Shown here: in pieces, positions 1 through 8,506 of the stretch | Numbering within the stretch: position 1 is the stretch's first letter | How the letters are laid out: each line of letters starts with the position of its first letter | NCBI RefSeq assembly: GCF_000971985.1 | Contig: NZ_LAQQ01000002.1 | Coordinates: 558,001-622,000, forward strand | Direction: 5' to 3' | DNA: 64,000 bases | Source of the DNA: Paenibacillus dauci | Lineage (GTDB): Bacteria > Bacillota > Bacilli > Paenibacillales > Paenibacillaceae | Notes under the pieces: generated by a model | Told to the model about the DNA's origin: nothing | Databases searched by the model: none | Seen by the model: the letters and a program-made list of their open reading frames with translations, nothing else | Translations under genes and position numbers: made by a program

Positions 1-294
1 ACCAATCTCTGTACATCTTAACAAAAATGCTTTAATCCGTCGCCAGTCAGCCTTTTCATTGATAAAGCATTCATCCACATAATACTCATACATCCAGCCT
101 TCAGGGTGGCCCAGTGCTTGGGCCATTAGATCCAGTTGGCGGATGGAAATCGATTTGGGCGGATTACCATTCAAAATACCGCTGATAATCCCGCGGTTAA
201 TTCCAGCCAGCTTACCAAAACTGCTGAGTGAATGGCCCTTTTGTCGAATACCTTTTTCAATCTCAAGTCGTATGGTTGTGGTGTTGGTAATCAT
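1..294 (-). CDS. HTH/helical-repeat regulator, array copy 1 (partial)
   Basis: Only the N-terminal 98 codons are present; the frame is open to the left edge of the window. ATG at 294 follows an AAAGGGGTG ribosome site. Residues about 8-65 form a Cro/C1-type helix-turn-helix whose turn and recognition helix (INRGIISGILNGNPPKS) closely match the four genes to the right. The paralog signature PEGWMYE and a DWRRIK stretch follow. The copy has its own promoter and lies beyond a terminator, so it is probably a separate transcript. The DNA-binding head is clear; the function is unknown. Confidence 0.85.
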   Translation of the reverse strand, partial: MITNTTTIRLEIEKGIRQKGHSLSSFGKLAGINRGIISGILNGNPPKSISIRQLDLMAQALGHPEGWMYEYYVDECFINEKADWRRIKAFLLRCTEIG

Positions 295-371
295 AACCGA
301 ACACACCCCTTTATTCCGAAAGTTTCCCGTTTGTTGCGCCCCAGTAAACCCATGATCTTCAAATTTATTAC

Positions 372-401
372 ATTATATATTACGGTTTGAACTGCGGTCA
401 A
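372..401 (-). promoter_or_regulatory. SigA-type promoter for array copy 1
   Basis: On the minus strand TTGACC (401-396) and a perfect TATAAT (377-372) are separated by 18 nt, about 80 nt upstream of the ATG at 294. Confidence 0.6.
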
Positions 402-440
402 TTACTTTTAATGGATTGATCCAAATTTAGGTATCATAAA

Positions 441-475
441 TGAAAAGCTGTCTTATCACGGAGGATAGACAGCTA
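441..475 (-). terminator. Rho-independent terminator after array copy 2
   Basis: The arms AGCTGTCTATC and GATAAGACAGCT (one bulge) are followed on the minus strand by TTTTC. It lies just past the stop at 488 and separates copy 2 from copy 1. Confidence 0.6.
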
Positions 476-487
476 GCAGTAAATTGG

Positions 488-1840
488 CTATTTGGTTTCC
501 ATTTTAGGAATCGTACGTAGCTTGTGAAGTAGTGCAAGACAATCGACGATTCTGGAGTTGTTAAAGTTCTGAATAGTTGTTTCCAGTGCTGATAAAATAA
601 CATCCAACTGCTCCAGTGATTTATTGCGATTTAGATGATACAGAGCCAGCTGGTAGTAAATATGAACGTGACGATTCAGATCAGCCTGTGCGGTATACGA
701 CTTTCTGATATTAATGCTTTCAAGCATATCTACAGGGTAAATAATGTGAGTATACCTGGCAAGTATATAGTCGATATCCCAATGATGTATATTGCTCGCC
801 TTTAACAGGATGAATAGGCTGGGGAGAATCTCAAGAGGATGCTGTTCCATAAGTTCCAGATAATGAGGCAGAATGTCTCGATTTCCTTGTAATAGTTCAA
901 GATTATATTCGTTAAACTTGGCATACAAATTGAATTTACGAACTTCTGTTTTACCTAATTCGTCCAAGCCTTGGAACCAGCTGAGATCTCTAAATGGCTC
1001 CAAGTATTCTCTCGCTTCCTCGTATTTCCCTTCGAGTTCAAGAGCACAAAAGCGAAGTAAATAACTCTGTCCGTAATAGACAACTAGAGGGCGGAGCAGG
1101 GAGGATAGAAGAGGGCTTGTTGGATTAGGATTACTGGAATATAGTTGATCATATACAGACGAAGATAGCTGATGTAATTCAACCGCATGTTTTTTGACAC
1201 GATTCCAATCCTGCAATATATACGAATGGAAAGCAAGCTTCAGCAATGCATCCAGTTTGAGATGAATAGGCAGCTTTTGATAAAAAGGTTCAAAATTAAT
1301 AGCTGCTCGATAATTCTTTTCCAAATCGAGTCCAATCTCCATAATGAAAATGCGGTAATGGCTGATTGCCAACTTCTCGGAATGATGATCTTTTTCATGG
1401 CGGATAACGGTCTCATACAAGTCACGAACAGTTGTATAAGCGGGCTCCTTATGTGCCATTTCTTCAGCCAGCTCAAATATATGATTGAGCTGACCTGGGA
1501 TCGAAGCCAAACGCTGTAATATGCAATGAATATTATCGATTCTGTTCAGCTGTATACAGCGAATCAGAAAAGGCTTTAATTTACGCCAGTTTATTTTAGC
1601 TTTGGTTAAGAAGTATTCTTCCAGAAATTCATCGTATAGCCAACCTGGAGGCTTTTTCAATGCGATAGTCATTTGATCCAACTGCTGAATCGACATAGAC
1701 TTTGGTGAATATTCATTCAGAGTAGCACTTAACACGCCTCTATTTACACCGGATACTTTACTGAAATGGTTGATGGAGGAAAATCCCTGATGTCGTATTT
1801 CTTTCTCAATAATATGAATGAAATGTTGAGTCTTCTGCAT
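488..1840 (-). CDS. HTH/helical-repeat regulator, array copy 2
   Basis: About 450 aa. ATG at 1840 is chosen because GGAG lies 9 nt upstream; an in-frame TTG at 1855 overlaps that site. An N-terminal Cro/C1-type HTH (recognition region VNRGVLSATLNEYSPKS) is followed by about 370 residues that look entirely helical, TPR-like in spacing. Motifs shared with the other copies are NWRKLKPFLIRCIQL, LVVYYGQSYLLRFC, DLSWFQGLDELGK and a C-terminal NNSRIVDCLALLHKLR. HTH plus helical repeats recalls RNPP peptide-sensing regulators (PlcR, Rgg, AimR); that is architecture only, and no peptide gene was found. It is the most diverged complete copy in the left array. Confidence 0.85.
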   Translation of the reverse strand: MQKTQHFIHIIEKEIRHQGFSSINHFSKVSGVNRGVLSATLNEYSPKSMSIQQLDQMTIALKKPPGWLYDEFLEEYFLTKAKINWRKLKPFLIRCIQLNRIDNIHCILQRLASIPGQLNHIFELAEEMAHKEPAYTTVRDLYETVIRHEKDHHSEKLAISHYRIFIMEIGLDLEKNYRAAINFEPFYQKLPIHLKLDALLKLAFHSYILQDWNRVKKHAVELHQLSSSVYDQLYSSNPNPTSPLLSSLLRPLVVYYGQSYLLRFCALELEGKYEEAREYLEPFRDLSWFQGLDELGKTEVRKFNLYAKFNEYNLELLQGNRDILPHYLELMEQHPLEILPSLFILLKASNIHHWDIDYILARYTHIIYPVDMLESINIRKSYTAQADLNRHVHIYYQLALYHLNRNKSLEQLDVILSALETTIQNFNNSRIVDCLALLHKLRTIPKMETK

Positions 1841-1902
1841 GATGATCATCTCCAAAACACGGTTTCATATATAGTTATCATATTTATTAATATGCCTGAG
1901 AC

Positions 1903-3261
1903 TTAAAGCCATCGTGATTCATTTCCCTCATTTTTTTTTAGTAGAGTGTGGCTGTTTAATACATGCTCATAACTATAGTTTTGAACGACATACTCTAATA
2001 TATCCAGAATAGATTCCAGGTTCTTGTTATACAATTTTTGATTAAAGTGATATAAAGCAAGTTCGTAATACAGATCGATATAGCGGCTGATCCCTATAGA
2101 TAGATCTTTATAGTTATGATCCACAGATTCAAACCTTGCTATTAAATTGATCGAATCGAATGAATAGATATGTTCGTGATAAGTCTCCAGAATGTCATCT
2201 ACGTTAAATCCATGCATATTGGCTGCATGCAAGATCACATTCACACTAGCCAAAACTTCACCAGGATACTTGACTAAAAGCTCTTTATATTTGGGTAATA
2301 CGGTTTGGTCACCTCGTAGCAGCTTCATATTCAAAGAATTAATATCAGCATACATTGTAAACTTTTCGACTTCATTACGGCCTTCCTCATCCAGCCCTTC
2401 AAACCAACTTAAATCCGAAAATTTGGGAAGGTAATCATCTGCTTCCTGATAGTTCTGGGTAAGCTCGGCAACCGCAAACTTAATCAGATAACTTTGACCA
2501 TAGTAAACAACCAGAGGTCGACTTGTTTTCACTCTGGTAAGTTGGTGGGTTGCTGATTGATGTTGATACTCGCGAGCGTATATAGAGTGACTAAGTTCCA
2601 TTAATTTGTTGGCACAATTGTGCACAGCTTCCCAGTCTTTAACTGTAAAATAAACATTGGCCAGCTTAAGGAGAGCATCCAGCATTAGATGCTCAGGTAA
2701 GTTCGCACAATAAGGCTTGAATACAAGCGCTGCTTTGAAACTCTGACCGATCATTTCTCCAGCAGCAGCCTGGAAGATACGATACTGGCTAACTGCTAAT
2801 TGCTCTGATTGATAATTACGCTCATATTGAATAATGCTTCTATAGAGAGGAAGGGCAGCTTGAAGCTGTCCATCAGTTGTTAACTGCTCTGCTAATTCAA
2901 AAATCTGGGAAAGATAAGATGCATCCTCCAGTATCCAATTCATGATTTGATCTATGAATTCGATCTGATTTAGTTGTATACAACGAAGGAGAAGGGGACG
3001 CACTCTTCTCCAATTCACTTTGATATTCTGCAAACAAGATTCTTCAATAAATTGTTCGTAAAGCCACCCTTCAGGTTTGCCCAGTGTTTCTCCCATACGA
3101 TCGAGTTGATTCACTGAGATGGGCCGAGGTGGGTTACTATTTAGAGTAGCGCTCAACACGCCTCTATTAATTCCAGATGCTTTGCTAAAAGAATTAATGG
3201 TGTAGTGTTGTGAACGCATTTCTTTTGTCAGTATTTCACGAACGGTTAGGATACGTTTCAC
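1903..3261 (-). CDS. HTH/helical-repeat regulator, array copy 3
   Basis: 452 aa from a GTG start preceded by AAAGGAG. The N-terminal HTH (INRGVLSATLNSNPPRP) is nearly identical to copies 4 and 5. The helical C-terminal region carries the family marks NWRRVRPLLLRCIQL, RPLVVYYGQSYLIKF, LSWFEGLDEEGRNEVEKF and LYYELALYHFNQ. The C-terminus differs from copies 4 and 5 in lacking the RGRIMDC motif. It has its own promoter-like sequence upstream and lies 62 bp before copy 2, so copies 3 and 2 may be cotranscribed. The ligand and targets are unknown. Confidence 0.85.
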   Translation of the reverse strand: MKRILTVREILTKEMRSQHYTINSFSKASGINRGVLSATLNSNPPRPISVNQLDRMGETLGKPEGWLYEQFIEESCLQNIKVNWRRVRPLLLRCIQLNQIEFIDQIMNWILEDASYLSQIFELAEQLTTDGQLQAALPLYRSIIQYERNYQSEQLAVSQYRIFQAAAGEMIGQSFKAALVFKPYCANLPEHLMLDALLKLANVYFTVKDWEAVHNCANKLMELSHSIYAREYQHQSATHQLTRVKTSRPLVVYYGQSYLIKFAVAELTQNYQEADDYLPKFSDLSWFEGLDEEGRNEVEKFTMYADINSLNMKLLRGDQTVLPKYKELLVKYPGEVLASVNVILHAANMHGFNVDDILETYHEHIYSFDSINLIARFESVDHNYKDLSIGISRYIDLYYELALYHFNQKLYNKNLESILDILEYVVQNYSYEHVLNSHTLLKKNEGNESRWL

Positions 3262-3314
3262 TGATGATCACTCCTTTTCTTGAAGAAAAAAGCTTATATA
3301 ATCATAGAATTCGG

Positions 3315-3342
3315 AGTATATAACAATATGCTGATTACTCAA
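3315..3342 (-). promoter_or_regulatory. Candidate promoter for array copy 3
   Basis: Minus-strand TTGAGT (3342-3337) and TATACT (3320-3315) have a 16-nt spacer, 54 nt upstream of the GTG start. Confidence 0.4.
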
Positions 3343-3418
3343 TAACTTAGTACCTGAAGATTTTACCTCAATCCTGTGCTGAATCACTAAAGTATAGGTA
3401 TAGAGCCATACCTTATAT

Positions 3419-4777
3419 TTATTTTTCCAAAGATCCGGTCAATTGACGTAGCTTTTTGAAAAGATGAAGGCAGTCCATAATGCGTCCGCGATTGTACCGT
3501 TCAATTGTAGATTCAAGCGTATAAAGGATTTTTTCCAGACGTTCGTCATATATATTACGATCGCAGTGATAAATAGCCAGTTGATAATAGAGATTTATAT
3601 ACCGATTAATACCTATAGTCACATCCTGATAATTATATCTGGCTTTGCTTCCGGCTATGAGATAATCCAGAATATCGGCATGATAAATAATATCTTCGTA
3701 GCGACTAAGCAGTTGATCAATATTGTATCCATATTTGTTAGCTGCTTCTAGAATGATTAGCGTAGAAGGCAAAACTTCCTGTGGATGTTGTTCCAGAATC
3801 TGCAGGTATCTGTCGAGCCTCTGTTCCTTGCCGGTCAGCAGTTCCAGATTCATAGTATGAATTATGGAGTAGAATTGAAAACGATCAATATAGTATTGAT
3901 TGTCAACATGCTCATCCTCAAACCACTGCAAATCTGCAAATAAATCTACATATACCTGCGCCTTATCGTACATTTCTTCTTGTTCATACACCGCACATTT
4001 AAGTAGTAGACCTTGCCCATAATACACAACAAGAGGTCGTTCCAGATCAAGAAAAGGAATTACTCGTTGATCTTGTCTGGCCTGCATTCTTAGTTGATAG
4101 ACCTTAAAGCTAAGTATATAGATTTCATCTGCCATATTTACAGTCTGTTCCCAATCTTGCAATGAGTAATAAATATTGGCGAGTTTTAATAAGGCGTCCA
4201 GCTGCATCTGAATGGGTAGAAGATTGCGATAAGGAGCAAAAGTTAAAGCTGCCTTCAGGTTAGTTTCGATATTATTTCCAATCAATGATTTAAAGATACG
4301 GTAATGACTTACAACAAGCCGTTTAGAATGTGAATTACGCTCATACTCAATAACGTATCTGTATAATAAAATTGCTAATTTTTCTTCTTTTTGAATCAAG
4401 TTCTCGGCTAGACAAAATACCTCGTCGATATAAGAGGGATCTTCCAAAAGCAAATAAAGAATACGATCTATCAAATCACTCCGTTGTAGCTCTACACAGC
4501 GTACAATCAATGGGCGAACACGCCGCCAGTTGGGATTTTGCTCTAGAGAAAGGCATTCTTCAATAAATAATTCATAAAGCCAACCTTCAGGTTTACCCAA
4601 AGCCATATTCATTCGATCTAATTGATTGATCGAGATCGGTCTTGGCGTACTGCTGTTTAGCGTAGCACTCAAGACACCGCGATTTACGCCGGATGTATGA
4701 CTAAAGCTGCTTAAACTGTAACCCTGCTGGAGAATTTCTTTCTCTAATTCATGCCGGAGGGTTTTTAACTCTGTCAT
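3419..4777 (-). CDS. HTH/helical-repeat regulator, array copy 4
   Basis: 452 aa; ATG at 4777 follows an AGGTGA ribosome site. The HTH has VNRGVLSATLNSSTPRP. The helical region has NPNWRRVRPLIVRCVEL, RPLVVYYGQGLLLKC, NLELLTGKEQRL, a PQEVLPSTLIILEAANKYGY block and a C-terminal NRGRIMDCLHLFKKLR. This tail is almost the same as in copy 5, so 4 and 5 look like the most recent duplication. Only 64 bp separate it from copy 5, with no terminator, so the pair is probably one transcript. No catalytic motif is visible. Confidence 0.85.
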   Translation of the reverse strand: MTELKTLRHELEKEILQQGYSLSSFSHTSGVNRGVLSATLNSSTPRPISINQLDRMNMALGKPEGWLYELFIEECLSLEQNPNWRRVRPLIVRCVELQRSDLIDRILYLLLEDPSYIDEVFCLAENLIQKEEKLAILLYRYVIEYERNSHSKRLVVSHYRIFKSLIGNNIETNLKAALTFAPYRNLLPIQMQLDALLKLANIYYSLQDWEQTVNMADEIYILSFKVYQLRMQARQDQRVIPFLDLERPLVVYYGQGLLLKCAVYEQEEMYDKAQVYVDLFADLQWFEDEHVDNQYYIDRFQFYSIIHTMNLELLTGKEQRLDRYLQILEQHPQEVLPSTLIILEAANKYGYNIDQLLSRYEDIIYHADILDYLIAGSKARYNYQDVTIGINRYINLYYQLAIYHCDRNIYDERLEKILYTLESTIERYNRGRIMDCLHLFKKLRQLTGSLEK

Positions 4778-4841
4778 GTTGTCACCTCGTACTCAACGCA
4801 GTATGCAGAGTGCAGTAAGCATATCATCTGAATTATTCTGC

Positions 4842-6191
4842 TTATTTTTTGAGTTCTCTAAGTTTTTTAAAAAGGTTCAAACAGTCCATAATCCGTCCAC
4901 GGTTATATTTTTCTACGCTAGCTTCAAGTGCGTACAAGACCTTTTCCAATTTTTGATCGTACATGTTGCGGTCACAGTGATAGATAGCCAGTTCATAATA
5001 TATATTGACATAACGAGTGATCCCTACAGAAACTTCATAATAAAGTCTGTCATTATCCAGATTGCTAATGAGATAATTTTTAATATCATCAGGATAGATA
5101 ATATCATCATAACAAGTAAGAAAATGATCAATGTCGTAACCATGAGTATTAGCTGCTTTAATAATAATCAAAAGGCTAGGCAAGACTTCCTCAGGATACT
5201 TTTTTAATAATTCGAAATATTCATTCAATTTATTCTTATTACCTGTTAATATTTCTAAATTCAATGCGTTGAACATAGCAAAAAAATTAAATCGCTCAAT
5301 ATATTTTTCGTTTTCCGGATGATCGTCTTCAAACCAATGAAGATCAGAGAATTTTGCTAAATGTACGCGTGCTTGTTCATACTCCTCCAGATGTTCATTC
5401 GCAACAAACTGCATAAGCTGACTTTGACCGTAATATACGATAAGAGGGCGTTCCGTAAAGGGGAGTTTATAATCTTTTTTGTTAGCTTTTGCGTGCAATT
5501 TCTGCTTATGAATATGGTTAGAAACCTGATATAGTTCTTGGGATAATTGAATAACATTGTCCCAACTGCGAATCGTATAGTTTACAATAGTTAATTTTAA
5601 TAATGCATCCAGCTTCAAATAATCCGGCAACCGATGTCGAAACGGCTCAAAAGCCAGGGCGGCTTTCAGATTCTCTTCAATATTATGTCCCAGCGAAGCA
5701 CGGAAAACCCGGTACTGGCTAACTGCCAGACGCTCCGACTGGTAATTACGCTCATTCTCAATTACACATTTATAAAAAGGAACCGTTTCCACTGTGGCGC
5801 CAGCTTGGACCTGTTCTTCAGCCAGCTCGAAGACGTGTCCAACATGATTGGGATCTTCCATCAGCAGATACAGGGTACGTTCAATCAAATCGTTTCGACG
5901 AATCTCCATACATCGCAGTAGCAGTGGCCGTATACGGCGCCAGTTGGCCTTGCCATGCTCGCTAAAGCTCTCTTCGATAAACTGTTCATACAACCAGCCT
6001 TCCGGCTTGCCAAGCGTAATAGACATCCTGTCCAGCTGGTTGATCGACATCGGCTTGGGGGGATTACCATTCAGGGTAGCGCTCAGAATCCCTCGGTTGA
6101 TCCCCGAAGCTTTACTGAAGCTGCTTAGAGAATAACCCTGCCGGGCAATCTCCTGCTCCAGTTCGGTTCGTAATGTGACCAGATTATCCAT
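4842..6191 (-). CDS. HTH/helical-repeat regulator, array copy 5
   Basis: 449 aa from ATG at 6191, preceded by AGAGGTGATC; an in-frame GTG at 6200 lies inside that site and is less likely. The N-terminal HTH (INRGILSATLNGNPPKP) and helical C-terminal region carry the family marks ANWRRIRPLLLRCMEI, RPLIVYYGQSQLMQF, LHWFEDDHPENEKYIERF and NRGRIMDCLNLFKKLR. This is the first gene of the left array in the direction of transcription. The 5' third has noticeably higher GC than the middle and end, a mosaic pattern that could reflect gene conversion among copies. Confidence 0.85.
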   Translation of the reverse strand: MDNLVTLRTELEQEIARQGYSLSSFSKASGINRGILSATLNGNPPKPMSINQLDRMSITLGKPEGWLYEQFIEESFSEHGKANWRRIRPLLLRCMEIRRNDLIERTLYLLMEDPNHVGHVFELAEEQVQAGATVETVPFYKCVIENERNYQSERLAVSQYRVFRASLGHNIEENLKAALAFEPFRHRLPDYLKLDALLKLTIVNYTIRSWDNVIQLSQELYQVSNHIHKQKLHAKANKKDYKLPFTERPLIVYYGQSQLMQFVANEHLEEYEQARVHLAKFSDLHWFEDDHPENEKYIERFNFFAMFNALNLEILTGNKNKLNEYFELLKKYPEEVLPSLLIIIKAANTHGYDIDHFLTCYDDIIYPDDIKNYLISNLDNDRLYYEVSVGITRYVNIYYELAIYHCDRNMYDQKLEKVLYALEASVEKYNRGRIMDCLNLFKKLRELKK

Positions 6192-6694
6192 ACGGATCAC
6201 CTCTTCTCCTGAATTAACGTAGATGTTTGTATATAAGAGCTGCCATTTATTGTACGGCCTATATGACCTTTTACGTAGTGACCGATCTAATACGTTCCAA
6301 AAATTATTTACCGAATTGGGTAATCTGTATATATTATGCTTTTATGTACAACCATGCATTGAAGCACAGATGCGTTATTAGCAGAGATATCCAGAGGTAT
6401 TTCCCCCTGACTTTACCAAAAAAAGATAATTTTTATTATTATACAGGTTACTTAAAAGCTGCCGAGTTCGTTTTTGGTAACGTTACATAATCATGCAAAT
6501 ATCATGCGAATTAATTCCAGAATAGAATCATTACATGAAAAAAAAGGGAGTGATTACAAAAAAAATAAGTCGGTTTTTTGTAAACTGCTGCAATAATAGA
6601 CATACAGGCGATCGTAATCAGGCAGCATACAGATAGAATTCTGATACTTTCGACTTGTCACTCTGTTTGCCGTAACGTTTCACCTGCCACTATG

Positions 6695-6777
6695 ATTTCA
6701 CCGCATTGGATCGATACCGCGGGGGCGGCAGAGGATGAACCACACAAGAACGCAGCTTTTTGACATAGCGGTGAAAT
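6695..6777. repeat. 10-bp inverted repeat
   Basis: ATTTCACCGC (6695-6704) and GCGGTGAAAT (6768-6777) are perfect inverted arms 63 nt apart. A TTGACA hexamer sits at 6760-6765 beside the right arm. The role is unknown: a long-loop operator or part of an RNA structure are both possible. Confidence 0.4.
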
Positions 6778-6928
6778 TAGATTGTAGAGCAGTACTTAGC
6801 AAGTAGCAGCAAGACCATAGCAAGTATAGCAACTAAGCAGTACAAGTAGACTTACCACATAAGTAGTTCAGCAATTTATATCATAGAATACCAATAACAT
6901 TTCCTGAATAATAGAGCAGTACCGAGTG

Positions 6929-6962
6929 AAGCCTGATCCTTGCGATCGGGCCTTTTCTTTTA
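6929..6962 (+). terminator. Orphan rho-independent terminator
   Basis: GCCTGATC and GATCGGGC pair (one G-U) around a short loop and are followed by CTTTTCTTTT on the plus strand. No plus-strand gene lies upstream for more than 6 kb, so it may end a small non-coding transcript. Confidence 0.45.
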
Positions 6963-7117
6963 TATGGAAGAGGTTTCCTTCTTAACTGTATAGACGAACA
7001 GGCAGGAATAAACGTTTTTATTTTTTGTATAAACGCTGCCGTATGATAAAACTTATAAAAAATAGCAGATGAGGTACAACTGATATATGCAACTTTGCTT
7101 GTCTGGTAACATTTGCT

Positions 7118-7194
<77 letters not shown>

Positions 7195-7790
7195 CACTAT
7201 AAAAATAATAGCTGTTGATAAAATTTAAAAAACCGTTTTTTTGAAAACATCTGGCATAATCTTCTACAAGAGTAATTCCACGGAATAAGGCTCTGCCCGG
7301 TTACGCGCCCCAGTTTAACTGTGCATGCTTGTTTTCGTTGATAATAACCAAGCTTGTTTTTTGTCGTGACGTCCGTTCCCAGGCACTGCTGTGCCTTCAT
7401 ACAGTATCATTAGATATTACAAAAATAGGCTGTCGCCAGTTGCTGGAGCACTGGAGAGGGCCTGTTTGGTGTATCCCGCTTTTTTTCTGCTTAGATAGCT
7501 AAATTTCGACAGAAATTCAGTTGCGATTTGGTAAAATATACACTGTTTTTACAGGTTGAAATACATAATAATGAGGTTCTGCTACAAATATGCAGACGGC
7601 GATGGAATACCATTGCAAGCCCGGTGTACTGCGATGATCAAGAGAAGCGTAAAGAGTCAAACAAGTACGTAACAGCTGATTTAATATTTATTTTACATTT
7701 CCCTGTAAAAACCATTTTTTACTGTTTATACATTCATTATCCGGGGTAAATTAGATTCTGGAGCACATTACATCTTATGGAGGGTTCACC

Positions 7791-8015
7791 ATGAATAGGC
7801 TGTTCATAGCCTTTGTTGCATTTTTGAAAAAGCGTCTGATTGGCAATGTCATTCCGGCGGTAGTTATCCTTTTATTCTGGTTTTACGGACTGCAAGCCAG
7901 TATGGAAGATTCGATTGGTACAGCGATTGTTGCTTTTATCCTGTTGTCGATCGGAGATATGGTGTCCCTATACTTTTTCGAAAATTCAGCCAAACACAAA
8001 AAGCATGTAGGTTAA
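7791..8015 (+). CDS. Small two-helix membrane protein
   Basis: 74 aa with a good GGAGG ribosome site 8 nt before the ATG. Two hydrophobic segments (about residues 18-34 and 43-62) flank a short polar loop, and the basic tail (KHKKHV) suggests a cytoplasmic C-terminus. I do not recognise the family. It is monocistronic, ending at a strong hairpin shared with the convergent decarboxylase genes. No functional clue comes from its neighbours. Confidence 0.75.
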   Translation: MNRLFIAFVAFLKKRLIGNVIPAVVILLFWFYGLQASMEDSIGTAIVAFILLSIGDMVSLYFFENSAKHKKHVG

Positions 8016-8083
8016 CAACCCGATTACCCGATACCGAATCATTACATGTCATCAGTCACACGGGCTGATTACCATACAGGAAT

Positions 8084-8128
8084 ACAACAAAAAGCACCTG
8101 CCTCTTATGGACAGGTGCTTTTTGTTGT
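8084..8128. terminator. Strong bidirectional terminator
   Basis: A perfect 17-bp stem (ACAACAAAAAGCACCTG and its complement) around an 11-nt loop gives U-runs on both strands. It separates the convergent 74-aa gene and the bsdDCB-like operon. Confidence 0.85.
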
Positions 8129-8179
8129 AGCTGCATAGATGCATAGCCATGCAGATACGTAAATAGATATAGCTGCTGA

Positions 8180-8407
8180 TTAGACCAAGCGAGCTGGAAT
8201 AGGTGGAACATGGGCAGCATGCGGAATGTCTGCCTGGTTCACTTTAAAAGCAGGCAGATATTTGTCCGGGTTGGTAATATGTTCCGGTTCGGTTGAGCGC
8301 CAGGTGAAAATACAGGTAGAGCACATATGCACAGTCCATACGTCAGCTACCGGAGAGGCAGCAACCTGTTCTGTATGCCGCGAGCCGCATCGTGGGCAAA
8401 TATTCAT
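8180..8407 (-). CDS. bsdD: Phenolic acid decarboxylase subunit D
   Basis: 75 aa, the usual length of BsdD/VdcD. ATG at 8407 follows AAGGAGTG; the longer open frame upstream is not needed. Two CxxC pairs (CPRC at 4-7 and CSTC near 33-36) suggest a zinc ribbon, and FTWRSTEPEHITNPDKY and FKVNQADIP are typical of the family. It is the small accessory subunit of the non-oxidative hydroxyarylic acid decarboxylase complex with BsdB and BsdC. It is the last gene of the minus-strand operon. Confidence 0.9.
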   Translation of the reverse strand: MNICPRCGSRHTEQVAASPVADVWTVHMCSTCIFTWRSTEPEHITNPDKYLPAFKVNQADIPHAAHVPPIPARLV

Positions 8408-8506
8408 GAGAATACACTCCTTGTTCGTAAAAGTAGTTGAATGGATATCAGGGATTACATAGATATTAATAGGAGTACGAGTGTGCTCCGTGGTAAACAT
8501 CAGTGA

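Noticed and set aside
3370-3418. Short frame just after array copy 4 (MALYLYFSDSAQD) as a signalling peptide gene
   Set aside because: It has only a poor AAGG site, no secretion signal and no counterpart after the other copies.
6227-6490. 87-codon plus-strand frame upstream of array copy 5
   Set aside because: It lacks a ribosome site, is Cys/Tyr-rich in an AT-rich control region and probably spans the promoter of the array.
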